Shown one piece after another: positions 8,944 to 19,045 of a stretch of 64,000 bases of DNA. The notes under the pieces are model-generated. The model made no database searches. It saw nothing but the letters and a program-made list of their open reading frames with translations, and was not told the origin of the DNA. The DNA is from Vibrio metoecus (GTDB lineage Bacteria > Pseudomonadota > Gammaproteobacteria > Enterobacterales > Vibrionaceae): positions 1 to 64,000 of the forward strand of contig NZ_JJMN01000031.1 of the NCBI RefSeq assembly GCF_000696385.1, given 5' to 3'. The position numbers and the translations under genes were made by a program. The first letter of the stretch is position 1, and each line of letters starts with the position of its first letter.

Positions 8944-10082
8944 TTACACACTCTTGAATATTTCAATCATTTTATCAACATAATTATCTTTAAGGGTTTT
9001 TTCCGCAGAAAAACGAGAAAGCCCCCCCATTACTTCATATTGTTCTAGATTTTCCGAGAAGTACCTTAGCGCCATTACTAGCTCTTGGTGCCCATCAACA
9101 ATTAACCCCTCACGCCCATGCTCAACAATATCACATGTCGCAACAGGAGTTGTAATAACAGGGAATCCATATCCCATATACTCAATTACTGCACGGGGAC
9201 AACCTTCTGACAATGAATTCAAAATTCCGATAAAATTAAAATTTGGATAAAACGTATGTATATTTTCATTTCCAGTAAAGACAACATCATTAAATGGCCC
9301 ATTTTTTTTAATAAATGACTTTAACTCTTTAGTCATCGGTCCAACAATATACAACTTCATATTTTTTATATTCGCGGCTTTCCATGCCAACAATAAATTG
9401 TGGCTACCTTTGACTATGGAATGTTTCGCTGTGGAGACAAAAGCAAACTCTTTATCAATAGAATACCTATTTTCATATTTCTGAGTTAGTCCAAGATTAA
9501 CTACTTTTATTTTTTTTCATCCACACCATTTCTAATGAATGATGCTTTAGATTCATTAGACAAAACCACGATCAAGTCAGCATAATCAATAGCCTTTACA
9601 GCCTGGTTGATGGCATACTTTGAAGTAAAAATATATCTTGACTTTATTCCATGTTTTATATTTTCACCATTAACTCTAGAATAAGTATCAAAGGGGTGCA
9701 TTTCACCAAATTCGAGAACAATAAACTTATCTCTACCTTTACATGCCTTCACTAAGCTAAGTGGTCTAGGTTTTAAATAAACAATCTCAGAATCATCATT
9801 CTTAATTTTATTTTTAAAAATAACCCCTGTAAAAAACTCACCAGCCAAATAACCATAGTAGTCTTTAAATATGGTTATTTTATTTATCAACCTTGCTATT
9901 AGCAATGGGATAACTGATGTTTTAATATCTTCTTCTTGGGATTTTTGGCATCTTCTTTTAATTCCATACCCTCTAGAAAAAATACCTTCTTTCTTTAATC
10001 TTGGGACAAGAACTTCTAATTGTTCAGATTTCCAACCAGGCCGTTGAAACGTACTATAAAATGCGATCGATACTTTCTTCAC
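8944..10082 (-). pseudogene. Family 4 glycosyltransferase, split by a frameshift in a poly-A tract
   Basis: Two adjacent minus-strand frames belong to one GT4. The N-terminal part (10082 down to ~9507) begins MKKVSIAFYSTFQRPGWKSEQ and ends at FIRNGVDEKK. The C-terminal part runs through KVVNLGL, VSTAKHSIVKGSHNLLLAW and the E-x7-E-like SEGCPRAVIEYMGYGFP to the stop at 8944. The break is an A8 run on the coding strand (9510-9517); nine A would join the frames as DEKKIKVVNLGL with no other change, giving ~380 residues. So the gene is one deletion away from intact. This could be a sequencing error, a real null, or a phase-variable tract. AT-rich; the 3' end abuts the deacetylase-like gene. Confidence 0.8.
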
Positions 10083-10117
10083 TTTGATATCCCGTTATAC
10101 ATCTTCTACGTTATACA

Positions 10118-11304
10118 TCATACAAAAACAATTACAAGAAACACTCTATTTAGGTAGATATATTCCGATTCAACGACGCCAGAAAATAATACTATACATC
10201 CAGTTGACAATATAAAATTATGTATATTATATTTTAACAATCTTAATGGTGGCAGCGTCAACGCATTATAGTTCGTTTCAACCTTTCCTGATAGATATAA
10301 CAAACTAGAAACACCAGCCAGAAGTATAAAAAAGCCAATATCTTGGTAGGCATCAAGTTTCAAAACACTAGTTATCATATCGATATTGATGAAAAATATA
10401 GAGAGCATAATGATACTTATTATTTGAGCTCCACGTTTAATCATTATTAATTTCTTCAAGTAGTTTGCCAATTTTATTTTGTCATTCTTAAATGCAACCA
10501 CTTTCTGACATAGAGGATCAAAAAAACCTTCTATTAACAATTTAGCCATTTCTTGAACCTGCTTAGCCAAATTATATGATGCAACAATATCAGGAGTTAA
10601 AATAACTGACAACAACACTCTATCCGAGTACCCAACAAGATATTGCATGTACCCGGATAAAATATAATCTTTATTTTTTTTATTTTTAAAGCATGTCTGA
10701 ATCGAAAGCATTTCAATGAAACATAGTTTTTTATGCTAAATATAGAAACCAAAGCCAATATACATGAACCAAAAACTAATATACCAATATACGCATAAAA
10801 ACCATAATACATGAAAGCTATAAGTGAAATTAACTTTAATATCATCATTCCAACGACATTAATGAGAACCGATGTAACATATCTATTTTGTGCTTTAAGT
10901 ATTAAAGATATTGATTGTGTGCAAGCAGTAAAATATCCAGATAATATAAATACGTAGAGTATGCCACCATATTCAGAATATTCACTTTGTGACAAATAGA
11001 ATATATAAACTGCGACAGGGACAACTAAAAAAGTACACAGTAAAAACCTACTAACTATCGTTTTTGAAATGTAAAATTTTAATCTATTTATTCTTTTTGT
11101 TCTTTTCCATTGAAGCAAATTTCTGATCATATGGGTTTCATATCCCATAAAACTAAATGCGGCCATAAAACTAATAACAACTTGATATATTACAAAAACC
11201 GCATAGTTGTTCGGTCCGGCATTTGATGCCACGTATATTGTAATAAAAAATCCAAATAAAGCATTGAAAATTTGAATTAATACAATAATAAAACTTTGCT
11301 TCAT
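10118..11304 (-). pseudogene. wzx: O-unit flippase Wzx, split by a frameshift in a poly-A tract
   Basis: A polytopic membrane protein of the polysaccharide-transporter (MATE/MOP) superfamily in two overlapping frames. The first (from 11304) begins MKQSFIIVLIQIFNALFGFF and carries several helices; the second continues from KKNKDYILSGYMQYLVGYSDR to a stop at 10118. An A8 tract (10674-10681) is the junction: a ninth A gives ALKIKKNKDYILSG, whereas the present sequence runs into KKIKIIFYP and stops. Intact length would be ~395 residues, near the usual 400-480 for Wzx. It should flip lipid-linked repeat units to the periplasm. Role from topology and context; broken as given. Confidence 0.82.
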
Positions 11305-11386
11305 AACATAGGAACCAGAACTTATTTACATCATAATACAGAATTAAAGTTAATATATATCATTAATGACATCACATATAAAAATT

Positions 11387-11411
11387 TATGCCTACACATT
11401 AAGTAGGCATA
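11387..11411 (-). terminator. Hairpin with short U-run between fdtB and wzx (terminator or attenuator candidate)
   Basis: A perfect 9-bp inverted repeat, TATGCCTAC/GTAGGCATA with a 7-base loop, is followed on the minus strand by AATTTTTATA. It sits 48 bases after the fdtB stop inside the polysaccharide operon. It could limit expression of wzx and everything downstream unless transcription is processive, for example with RfaH. The stem is modest and the U-run short. Confidence 0.5.
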
Positions 11412-11458
11412 AAGTGAAAATCATTTCAACAGATTATAAACCACTTATATGATTATTT

Positions 11459-12571
11459 TTATAGTATTTCATCATGATAAGCGTTGAGTTTATGAATGAT
11501 TTTTTTGATCGAACCTTCATCCATGGTTGGATCTAGAGGAATAGAAATAACTTGCTGATGCAGCATTTCACTAATAGGTTTAGAAATGCAATTCCAACTA
11601 GAATAAGCAATTTGCTTATGAGGTGGAATAGGATAGTGAATTAGTGTTTGTATACCATTAATGGATAAATAGTTTTGCAATTTTTCACGATTCTTCGTGC
11701 GAATGACGAACAAATGCCAAACATGCGATTTTTCCTCTATGACTTTAGGTAAAATAACATGTGGATTATTAATCTCACTGCAGTAACGATGTGCAATATA
11801 TTGTCTACGCTTTGTATCAATGTCTAAATACTTTAATTTTACACTTAGCATTGCTGCCTGAATTTCATCTAATCGGCTGTTGACACCCTGGTAAAGGTTT
11901 TCATACTTTTTATGTGAGCCATAGTTGCGCAGTGCTTTCAATGTGTTGGCTAACTCATCATCATTAGTAGTAATCGCTCCCGCGTCCCCTAATGCTCCTA
12001 GGTTTTTCCCCGGATAGAAACTAAAACCCGCAGCATGCCCCCAATTACCCGCACGCTGCCCATTAATTTCTGCTCCATGGGCTTGCGCGCAATCTTCTAG
12101 TACTAATAAATTATGTTCTTGAGCAATTTGCATAATCTCAGGCATCGGCGAGATTAAGCCATACAGATGCACAGGAAGAATCGCTTTGGTCTTTGGCGTG
12201 ATCGCCGCTTTAATGCCTTCTTGGCTTAAGTTATAGGTATTGATGTCTGGCTCAACCAGTACTGGAGTTAAACGATTTTCAGTAATGGCTAAGATGCTGG
12301 CAATGTAGGTATTCGCAGGGACAATCACTTCATCCCCTTCTTGCAATTTTCCTAACTCTTTCCACGCGCGCAGCACTAATATTAACGCATCAAGACCATT
12401 CGCTACGCCAATTGCGTGTTTAGTACCGCAATAGGCGGCAAATTCAGCTTCAAACTGTTGTAACTCTTGGCCTTGAATATACCAGCCAGAATCAATTACT
12501 CGATAGCAGGCTTGTTTCAGTTCATTTTGATACTGTTGGTTGACTGATTTTAAATCTAGAAATGGGATCAC
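11459..12571 (-). CDS. fdtB: dTDP-3-keto-6-deoxyhexose 3-aminotransferase (FdtB/QdtB family)
   Basis: A 370-residue DegT/DnrJ/EryC1 PLP-dependent sugar aminotransferase. Visible motifs are the GVANGLDAL start, the ANTYIAS loop, EDCAQAHGA, and the PLP lysine in [14 protein letters not shown], followed by [10 protein letters not shown]. FdtB/QdtB use glutamate to aminate the 3-keto sugar made by the ketoisomerase. The order fdtA, fdtC, fdtB directly after rmlBA is that of dTDP-Fuc3NAc/dTDP-Qui3NAc operons. It starts 6 bases after fdtC and is followed by a hairpin. Whether the product is Fuc3N or Qui3N depends on the ketoisomerase and cannot be settled by eye. Confidence 0.88.
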   Translation of the reverse strand: MIPFLDLKSVNQQYQNELKQACYRVIDSGWYIQGQELQQFEAEFAAYCGTKHAIGVANGLDALILVLRAWKELGKLQEGDEVIVPANTYIASILAITENRLTPVLVEPDINTYNLSQEGIKAAITPKTKAILPVHLYGLISPMPEIMQIAQEHNLLVLEDCAQAHGAEINGQRAGNWGHAAGFSFYPGKNLGALGDAGAITTNDDELANTLKALRNYGSHKKYENLYQGVNSRLDEIQAAMLSVKLKYLDIDTKRRQYIAHRYCSEINNPHVILPKVIEEKSHVWHLFVIRTKNREKLQNYLSINGIQTLIHYPIPPHKQIAYSSWNCISKPISEMLHQQVISIPLDPTMDEGSIKKIIHKLNAYHDEIL

Positions 12572-12577
12572 GTTTTT

Positions 12578-13042
12578 CTATGCCTCAATATATCTTATTA
12601 TTTTTGCTGGATTACCGATGACAACAGCATTATCAGGAACATCTTTTGTAACAACAGAACCAGCACCAACCATCGCATTTACTCCAATCGTTATGCCTGG
12701 CAATATCGTAGAGTTGGCTCCAACTGATGCCCCTTTTTTTATTCTAATTTTGGGGAATGAACCTGGATACTGTTTGGAACGAGGAAACTTATCATTCGTA
12801 AATGCTACGCAAGGTCCAATAAAAACATCATCTTCCAGTTCAATGCCATCCCAAAGATAAACGCCACTTTTTATCGTTACTCGATTGCCTAATACAACAT
12901 CATTTTCCACGAAGGTATGTGCACATAAATTACAATCTTTACCTATTTTAGCCCCAGCTAAAACAACCGAAAATTGCCAAATTTTCGTACCTTCGCCAAT
13001 AAAAGAGGAGGCAACATCGCTTAATGGATGTAATTTCATCAA
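12578..13042 (-). CDS. fdtC: dTDP-3-amino-3,6-dideoxyhexose N-acetyltransferase (left-handed beta-helix)
   Basis: 154 residues dominated by hexapeptide repeats (for example [38 protein letters not shown]) ending in [10 protein letters not shown], the signature of left-handed beta-helix acetyltransferases. FdtC/QdtC members of this size acetylate the 3-amino group of the dTDP sugar using acetyl-CoA. The start overlaps the fdtA stop by 4 bases, and the next gene, the aminotransferase, begins 6 bases on, so the three steps are tightly coupled. A WbbJ-like O-acetyltransferase would look similar; context strongly favours the sugar-nucleotide enzyme. Confidence 0.85.
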   Translation of the reverse strand: MMKLHPLSDVASSFIGEGTKIWQFSVVLAGAKIGKDCNLCAHTFVENDVVLGNRVTIKSGVYLWDGIELEDDVFIGPCVAFTNDKFPRSKQYPGSFPKIRIKKGASVGANSTILPGITIGVNAMVGAGSVVTKDVPDNAVVIGNPAKIIRYIEA

Positions 13043-13437
13043 CTCACCTGTTTTAAAAATGTTGAATAATCACGAATATAATCACTTTCATCATAATGTT
13101 CACTGGCTAATACCATCAGCACACAATCTTGGCTAAAATTGCTCATTTCATGCCATTGCATTACATCAATCAATAAACCTTTGACTGGTGAATCTAAAGT
13201 GACAATTTGTTTTTCTGTTCCATTATCCATCAATATATCACAAGAGCCTTTAACGCAGACTGCACATTGTACAATTGCTTTATGAGCATGAAAACCACGC
13301 GGTATATTAGCCTGCATGTCAAATAAATAATAAACTCGCTTGATCTCAAACGGTATATTCTTCATCCCTTCTAACGCAACGAGGTTGCCCCGTTTATCCC
13401 CCAAACATGGGAATTCAATCCAATTTATTAAACTCAT
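13039..13437 (-). CDS. fdtA: dTDP-4-keto-6-deoxyglucose 3,4-ketoisomerase (FdtA/QdtA family)
   Basis: A 132-residue cupin protein from the ATG at 13437, which overlaps the rmlA stop (ATGA). The reading frame is open further upstream but that stretch lies inside rmlA. Typical family features are [11 protein letters not shown] near the start, [17 protein letters not shown] with the cupin histidines, WHEM, and [15 protein letters not shown] at the C-terminus. It converts dTDP-4-keto-6-deoxy-D-glucose into a 3-keto isomer for amination by the next-but-one gene. FdtA (galacto product) and QdtA (gluco product) differ by a few active-site residues that I cannot assign safely without an alignment. 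Confidence 0.87.
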   Translation of the reverse strand: MSLINWIEFPCLGDKRGNLVALEGMKNIPFEIKRVYYLFDMQANIPRGFHAHKAIVQCAVCVKGSCDILMDNGTEKQIVTLDSPVKGLLIDVMQWHEMSNFSQDCVLMVLASEHYDESDYIRDYSTFLKQVS

Positions 13438-14315
13438 GACTGGCCTTCTACAAGTGATGATAGATACTGACCATAACCATTCTTTGCCATCAGTTTTGCT
13501 CTTGAAGCGATTTGCTCGGTAGATAACCATTGTTGGCTATAAGCAATCTCTTCTAAACAGGCAACTTTATAGCCTTGGCGTTTTTCAATAGTTTCGACAA
13601 ATTGGGCCGCTTCTAACAAGCTTTCATGAGTGCCAGTATCTAACCAAGCATAGCCACGGCCTAGTAATTCAACATTGAGTTGATTTTGATTTAAGTACAT
13701 TTCATTGAGGCAGGTAATTTCTAGCTCACCGCGGGCTGAGGGTTTAACCTCTTTTGCAAGTTTTACGACCTGATTATCGTAAAAATACAGTCCCGTGACG
13801 GCAAAATTGCTCTTAGGATTGCTTGGTTTTTCTTCAATCGAGATCGCACGCTGATTTTGATCAAACTCGACGACACCAAAACGTTCTGGATCTTTAACTT
13901 GATAACCAAATACTGTTGCCCCTTGACCATTATTGGCATTAATAACCGCCTGTCGCAGCTTCGGCCGAAAACCTTGACCCCAAAATATATTATCACCCAA
14001 CACTAAACAGACTGAGGAATCACCAATAAACTCTTCACCAATAATAAAGGCTTGCGCAAGGCCATCGGGTGACTCCTGCACTGCGTATTCAAGAGCAATA
14101 CCAAACTGACTGCCATCTCCAAGTAGACGCTGGAAACTGGCTTGATCTTCCGGAGTGGTGATGAGCAAAATTTCACGAATTCCCGCTAGCATTAATACTG
14201 ATAGCGGATAGTAAATCATCGGTTTATCGTAAACCGGTAGCAGCTGTTTAGAGACTCCCATCGTGATGGGATAAAGACGAGTGCCTGAGCCACCCGCTAA
14301 AATAATGCCTTTCAT
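13434..14315 (-). CDS. rmlA: Glucose-1-phosphate thymidylyltransferase RmlA
   Basis: 293 residues, the standard length. It begins [18 protein letters not shown] with the nucleotidyltransferase G-x-G-T-R loop, then [42 protein letters not shown] and the [12 protein letters not shown] motif. It makes dTDP-glucose from dTTP and glucose-1-phosphate, the first step to dTDP-4-keto-6-deoxyglucose. Next to rmlB but without rmlC and rmlD, so the pathway here leads to the Fdt enzymes rather than to rhamnose. Cytoplasmic; translated in overlap with fdtA. Confidence 0.95.
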   Translation of the reverse strand: MKGIILAGGSGTRLYPITMGVSKQLLPVYDKPMIYYPLSVLMLAGIREILLITTPEDQASFQRLLGDGSQFGIALEYAVQESPDGLAQAFIIGEEFIGDSSVCLVLGDNIFWGQGFRPKLRQAVINANNGQGATVFGYQVKDPERFGVVEFDQNQRAISIEEKPSNPKSNFAVTGLYFYDNQVVKLAKEVKPSARGELEITCLNEMYLNQNQLNVELLGRGYAWLDTGTHESLLEAAQFVETIEKRQGYKVACLEEIAYSQQWLSTEQIASRAKLMAKNGYGQYLSSLVEGQS

Positions 14316-14338
14316 GCTATTGCCAACTTAATTGATTG

Positions 14339-15403
14339 TTATTGTCCGGTACCTAAACGTTCACGGCTGTATGAGCCATCCAACACTCGGTTCCACCATT
14401 CACGGTGATGTAAATACCACTCTACGGTTTTGCGAATACCGGATTCAAAGGTCTCTTCAGGCTTCCAGCCCAGCTCTCGCTCGATTTTCGACGCATCAAT
14501 CGCGTAACGAACATCATGCCCTGGGCGGTCTTTGACGTAAGTAATGAGGTCGGCGTAATGGTTAATGCCTGTGGGCTTATTCGGTACCAACTCTTCAAGC
14601 AATGCACAAAGTGTATTCACCACTTCAATATTGGCTTTTTCGTTATGACCACCAATGTTGTAGGTTTCACCAACCTGACCTTCGGTCACCACTTTATACA
14701 GTGCTCGGGCGTGGTCTTCGACAAACAGCCAATCACGAATTTGCATACCATCGCCATACACAGGCAGGGCTTTCCCTTCCAGTGCATTCAAAATCATCAA
14801 TGGAATGAGCTTTTCTGGAAAATGATACGGGCCATAGTTGTTTGAGCAGTTGGTGACTATAGTGGGTAAACCATAAGTACGTAGCCAAGCGCGCACCAAG
14901 TGGTCACTGGATGCCTTAGACGCAGAATAAGGACTACTTGGTTCATAGGCGGTCGTTTCGGTAAAAAGGTCGTCCGTACCTTCTAAATCGCCATACACCT
15001 CATCGGTTGAAATGTGATGAAAACGAAACGCGGCTTTACGTTCACTCTCCAAATGGCTCCAGTAATGACGAGCCGCTTCGAGGAGGGTATAGGTGCCAAT
15101 AATGTTGGTCTCGATAAAGGCCGCTGGACCATCAATAGAACGGTCAACATGAGATTCTGCCGCCAAATGCATGACCGCATCGGGTTGATGCTCTGCAAAA
15201 ACACGGTCTAGCTCGAAACGGTCACAAATATCGACTTGCTCAAAAGCATAACGTTCGCTATTTGCCACTGACGCTAAAGACTCTAAATTGCCTGCATAAG
15301 TCAATTTATCTAAGTTCAAGACACTATCTTGAGTGTTCTGGATAATATGACGAACAACAGCGGAGCCAATAAAACCGGCCCCACCAGTAACAAGAATTTT
15401 CAT
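14339..15403 (-). CDS. rmlB: dTDP-glucose 4,6-dehydratase RmlB
   Basis: 354 residues with the NAD-binding [11 protein letters not shown] start, [21 protein letters not shown], the catalytic Y-S-A-S-K and [14 protein letters not shown], all hallmarks of RmlB. It forms dTDP-4-keto-6-deoxy-D-glucose, the branch point used by FdtA. It lies 23 bases before rmlA and 35 bases after wzz. Base composition is close to the chromosomal average, unlike the AT-rich centre of the cluster, which is common for rml genes at the ends of O-antigen loci. Confidence 0.95.
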   Translation of the reverse strand: MKILVTGGAGFIGSAVVRHIIQNTQDSVLNLDKLTYAGNLESLASVANSERYAFEQVDICDRFELDRVFAEHQPDAVMHLAAESHVDRSIDGPAAFIETNIIGTYTLLEAARHYWSHLESERKAAFRFHHISTDEVYGDLEGTDDLFTETTAYEPSSPYSASKASSDHLVRAWLRTYGLPTIVTNCSNNYGPYHFPEKLIPLMILNALEGKALPVYGDGMQIRDWLFVEDHARALYKVVTEGQVGETYNIGGHNEKANIEVVNTLCALLEELVPNKPTGINHYADLITYVKDRPGHDVRYAIDASKIERELGWKPEETFESGIRKTVEWYLHHREWWNRVLDGSYSRERLGTGQ

Positions 15404-15438
15404 TTTTATTTCCTGAATAATAAATCTAGAGGTTAGTT

Positions 15439-16575
15439 CTAAGCCCTCTCTTCTTCTCTTCTAAACACATACCTAACTAAAACAATCGCTACACCTAGCA
15501 TCCCACCAAGTAATCCACCGAGCAAAACAATCAAAGCGCGCTTTGGTTTATCTCTCGTTAGCGGTTGTTCAGGTTGTTCTAAATAGTAAAAACCGTTTAC
15601 CGACCATTTAGCATCTGCACTTAACGCTTCTAAATCAAATTGGCTCAGCTTACTTTGTAAAATCGCCAGTCTTGGTTCAAACACACTCAAATCTTTGATT
15701 GATTTTAAGGCATCCACTTTCGCTTTTAATGCTCTGCTGCCAATGTTAATTGCGAAAATCTCTTGTTCACCTAAATTCTGTACTGGTTGTTTAATATCAG
15801 CGGCTTCAGCAATGCTTAACGCATATTGAGTACGCTCTAACTCAACGTGTAAGCGTAATTGCGCTTGTTGAAGTAAGTTCTTCTCTTGCTGTGTCAGTTC
15901 GCCATATTTGGCAGCCAAGGTGCTAGTCAAATCATCATTGAGTTGCTGATTAAGGGTTTGGTTAACAAACTGAACATAGTCATTAAGCAAGGTTAGGCTG
16001 TTAGCTTTATCTACAGACTGAAAGCTAAGTATAAATGTATCGTTCACTTTTTTATCTACCGCAGAAGCTTGAATACGCTCAAACCACTCTTCGTATAGCT
16101 TCGGTATAACCTCCGGATCATTGGTTTGCGCTAGCACTTGCTTATGTAAAGTTAAAAAAGTGGAATTAGTTTGCATGAAGCGACGTTTGGTGACGTTAGC
16201 ATTAAACGCTTGAATAAAGCGTTTAAAAATAACCTCTGGATCAATCAATAAATCTAAGGTTTCACTCACAATAATGGTGCCATCTTCTTGATACACATCA
16301 AACAGCGGCTGATAACGCTTTACTGCTTGTTGGTAGCTAGCAATACCTTGCAATTGCGGTTGGCTAACGGTTGCTTTGGCACTCCACCATTCTTGGGCGG
16401 TTAATGCATAACCTATGGCGGCCACACTAAACAGCAATGTGGTCATTATGATTAGCCACTTGCCTTGCCATAGGGCTGAAAAAAGCTCTTTTAAATCAAT
16501 TTCGTCATTAGCAGGATAAGCGTAATGTGGGTATTGTGGGGGCTGAACGGGAGGGGTATTAGCTAATGAACTCAC
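15439..16575 (-). CDS. wzz: Chain-length determinant protein Wzz
   Basis: A 378-residue polysaccharide co-polymerase. A Pro-rich, Tyr-rich N-terminus (about 1-25) precedes [18 protein letters not shown] and the first membrane segment (about 38-58), a long helical periplasmic domain, and a second membrane segment near 349-369 preceded by PKRAL. This two-helix design defines Wzz/PCP1 proteins, which set O-antigen modal length with Wzy. It is the first gene of the minus-strand operon, 38 bases downstream of the ops element, so it is also the first served by RfaH-type control. Confident on family; chain length cannot be inferred. Confidence 0.9.
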   Translation of the reverse strand: MSSLANTPPVQPPQYPHYAYPANDEIDLKELFSALWQGKWLIIMTTLLFSVAAIGYALTAQEWWSAKATVSQPQLQGIASYQQAVKRYQPLFDVYQEDGTIIVSETLDLLIDPEVIFKRFIQAFNANVTKRRFMQTNSTFLTLHKQVLAQTNDPEVIPKLYEEWFERIQASAVDKKVNDTFILSFQSVDKANSLTLLNDYVQFVNQTLNQQLNDDLTSTLAAKYGELTQQEKNLLQQAQLRLHVELERTQYALSIAEAADIKQPVQNLGEQEIFAINIGSRALKAKVDALKSIKDLSVFEPRLAILQSKLSQFDLEALSADAKWSVNGFYYLEQPEQPLTRDKPKRALIVLLGGLLGGMLGVAIVLVRYVFRREEERA

Positions 16576-16612
16576 TGATTGCTCCTGCAGTATAGAAGTA
16601 CAAGTTTTTTGA

Positions 16613-16653
16613 CACGCTACCGCCCTTAGGTCTCGCTCCTAATAGCGTTATAC
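16613..16653 (-). promoter_or_regulatory. ops/JUMPStart element upstream of wzz (RfaH recruitment)
   Basis: The minus strand carries GGCGGTAGCGTG (16624 to 16613), an exact match to the ops core of the JUMPStart element found in leaders of O-antigen and capsule operons, which recruits RfaH. It lies 38 bases from the wzz start. A TATAAC that could be a -10 box lies just upstream (16652-16647), without a good -35. The motif is seen directly; use by RfaH is from established knowledge. Confidence 0.88.
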
Positions 16654-16732
16654 AACATGCATTTTGCCACGAAGTTTAAACCAAAACCCCTTACAGGGCG
16701 AGCCATCAAAAGGCGGAGCTTAGATTTTGTGA

Positions 16733-16760
16733 TTACAGTAAGAAAATGACAGGCTATAAT
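16733..16760 (+). promoter_or_regulatory. Sigma70-type promoter for hldD
   Basis: TTACAG (16733-16738) and a perfect TATAAT (16755-16760) are separated by 16 bases, 34 bases before the hldD ATG. The intergenic space 16576-16793 therefore holds two divergent start regions: this one and the ops-bearing leader of the O-antigen operon. Confidence 0.7.
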
Positions 16761-16793
16761 GCGTGCAACTGTTCGCATCTATAGGAATTCATA

Positions 16794-17738
16794 ATGATTA
16801 TCGTAACTGGCGGCGCTGGCATGATTGGCAGCAACATTATCAAAGCGCTTAATGAGCGTGGTATCACTGATATTCTGGTCGTCGATCACTTAAAAAATGG
16901 TCGTAAATTCAAGAACTTGTCTGACCTACAGATCGCAGACTATATGGATCGAGATGACTTCCTAGCTCAGATCATGGCAGGTGATGATTTCGGGCCCATT
17001 GACGCCATTTTCCATGAAGGTGCTTGCTCTGCGACCACAGAGTGGGACGGCAAATATGTCATGCTCAACAACTATGAATACTCTAAAGAGCTGCTGCACT
17101 ACTGTTTAGATCGCGACATTCCTTTCCTTTATGCTTCTTCGGCAGCCACTTATGGTGAAACCGATACCTTTATTGAAGAACCACAATACGAAGGTGCACT
17201 CAACGTTTACGGTTACTCGAAACAGCAATTTGATAACTATGTCCGCCGTCTATGGCTAGATGCAAAACAACACGGTGAAACCTTATCGCAAATTACCGGT
17301 TTTCGTTACTTCAACGTATATGGTCCTCGTGAGCAACATAAAGGTTCGATGGCTTCGGTTGCCTTTCATTTGAACAATCAAATGAACGCGGGTGAAAACC
17401 CGAAACTGTTTGCTGGCAGCGAGAACTTCAAACGTGATTTCGTGTATGTCGGCGATGTCGCTGCGGTAAATTTATGGTTTTTAGATAACGGTGTATCCGG
17501 TATTTTTAACTGCGGTACAGGTAAAGCGGAGTCGTTCAACGAAGTGGCGAAAGCGGTAATCGCTTTCCATGGTCGCGGCGAAGTCGAAACCATTCCATTC
17601 CCAGAGCACCTAAAAGGTGCTTACCAAGAGTTTACCGAGGCAGACCTCACCAAACTTCGCGCTGCTGGCTGTGATGTACAGTTCAAGACTGTGGCTGAAG
17701 GAGTGGCAGATTATATGGCTTTAATTAATCGAAAATAA
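16794..17738 (+). CDS. hldD: ADP-L-glycero-D-manno-heptose-6-epimerase
   Basis: 314 residues, the family's usual ~310. It starts [15 protein letters not shown], has [22 protein letters not shown], the catalytic Y-G-Y-S-K and [23 protein letters not shown], all specific for HldD (GmhD/RfaD). It makes ADP-L-glycero-beta-D-manno-heptose for the inner core, used by the heptosyltransferases a few genes on. It is the 'left junction' gene of the V. cholerae O-antigen region, here divergent from the polysaccharide operon. An AGGA ribosome site precedes the ATG. Confidence 0.96.
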   Translation: MIIVTGGAGMIGSNIIKALNERGITDILVVDHLKNGRKFKNLSDLQIADYMDRDDFLAQIMAGDDFGPIDAIFHEGACSATTEWDGKYVMLNNYEYSKELLHYCLDRDIPFLYASSAATYGETDTFIEEPQYEGALNVYGYSKQQFDNYVRRLWLDAKQHGETLSQITGFRYFNVYGPREQHKGSMASVAFHLNNQMNAGENPKLFAGSENFKRDFVYVGDVAAVNLWFLDNGVSGIFNCGTGKAESFNEVAKAVIAFHGRGEVETIPFPEHLKGAYQEFTEADLTKLRAAGCDVQFKTVAEGVADYMALINRK

Positions 17739-17791
17739 TATTCCCCTCCAGATTTCCTCCTAAGGATGAATAACAAAGAAGAGAGAACCCT

Positions 17792-18961
17792 ATGAAAATA
17801 GCTGTAGCAGGTACGGGCTATGTCGGCCTGTCCAACGCATTACTCCTAGCCCAATATAATGAAGTAGTAGCCCTCGACATAAACTCAAAAAAAATTGAGA
17901 TGCTTAATTGTGGTCAGTCCCCAATTGTTGATAAAGAAATTGAATTGTTCCTTCGTGAAAAGCAACTTAACTTTACCGCGACGACAGATAAAGTAACTGC
18001 CTACCAAGACGCTAGCTTTGTGATTATTGCGACTCCAACCGATTACGACCCAGCTACTAACTATTTCAATACTGCATCGGTTGAGGCCGTTATCCGTGAT
18101 GTTATGACTATTAATGCCAATGCAACAATGGTCATTAAATCAACGATCCCAGTAGGCTATACCGAAAAAATTAAACAGGATTTTAACTGTACTAATATTA
18201 TTTTCTCTCCAGAATTTTTACGTGAGGGAAAAGCATTACACGATAACTTGTATCCATCTCGTATTATTGTGGGTGAGCAAAGCGAACGTGCACGAACTTT
18301 TGCAAATTTACTCGTTCAAGGTACCATAGAAAAAAAGACATTCCTGTTCTTATTTACAAATTCCACAGAAGCAGAAGCAGTTAAACTGTTTTCGAACACC
18401 TATCTTGCCATGCGTGTTGCCTATTTCAATGAACTCGATTCTTACGCTGAAGTCCATGGATTAGATAGCCGGCAGATAATTGAGGGTGTTGGACTAGATC
18501 CTCGTATTGGTAATCACTATAACAACCCGTCTTTTGGCTACGGTGGCTACTGCTTACCCAAAGACACCAAACAATTACTCGCAAACTATCAAGATGTGCC
18601 GAATAACATCATCGGTGCGATTGTCGATGCGAATAGTACACGTAAAGATTTCATTGCAGACTCTATCATTAAACGTCAACCTAAAGTCGTTGGTATTTAT
18701 CGTTTAATTATGAAATCGGGCTCAGATAATTTCCGAGCGTCCTCAATTCAAGGGATCATGAAGCGCTTAAAAGCCAAAGGGATTGAAGTTATTGTGTATG
18801 AACCAATACTTACTGAGCCGCTCTTTTTTAACTCACGGATTGTTAATGACCTCGAAGAGTTCAAAACATCTTCTGATGTGATTGTATCTAACCGAATGAC
18901 CGAGGTATTAGAAGACGTGATCGAGAAAGTTTATACTCGTGACCTTTTTGGCTCTGATTAA
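17792..18961 (+). CDS. ugd: UDP-glucose 6-dehydrogenase
   Basis: 389 residues with the N-terminal NAD site [38 protein letters not shown], and the catalytic-cysteine motif [15 protein letters not shown] around residue 255. This is the short (~388) Ugd type of Vibrio and enteric capsule loci. It oxidises UDP-glucose to UDP-glucuronate. It lies between hldD and waaF, where it can supply uronic acid for core or O-antigen; a UDP-glucuronate epimerase gene lies 12 kb away. The gene is more AT-rich than hldD, which hints at separate acquisition. Confidence 0.93.
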   Translation: MKIAVAGTGYVGLSNALLLAQYNEVVALDINSKKIEMLNCGQSPIVDKEIELFLREKQLNFTATTDKVTAYQDASFVIIATPTDYDPATNYFNTASVEAVIRDVMTINANATMVIKSTIPVGYTEKIKQDFNCTNIIFSPEFLREGKALHDNLYPSRIIVGEQSERARTFANLLVQGTIEKKTFLFLFTNSTEAEAVKLFSNTYLAMRVAYFNELDSYAEVHGLDSRQIIEGVGLDPRIGNHYNNPSFGYGGYCLPKDTKQLLANYQDVPNNIIGAIVDANSTRKDFIADSIIKRQPKVVGIYRLIMKSGSDNFRASSIQGIMKRLKAKGIEVIVYEPILTEPLFFNSRIVNDLEEFKTSSDVIVSNRMTEVLEDVIEKVYTRDLFGSD

Positions 18962-19045
18962 TCTCAGTCATGGCAATAAAAATAAACGTTAATATGTCGA
19001 ATCTATTTACACTATTTTCCCTCTAAATCGAGAGGTTCCAACATT

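Noticed and set aside
3895..11450. Insertion sequence or transposase remnants as the source of the AT-rich O-antigen core
   Set aside because: I found no transposase motif or terminal inverted repeats; every stretch is covered by polysaccharide genes.
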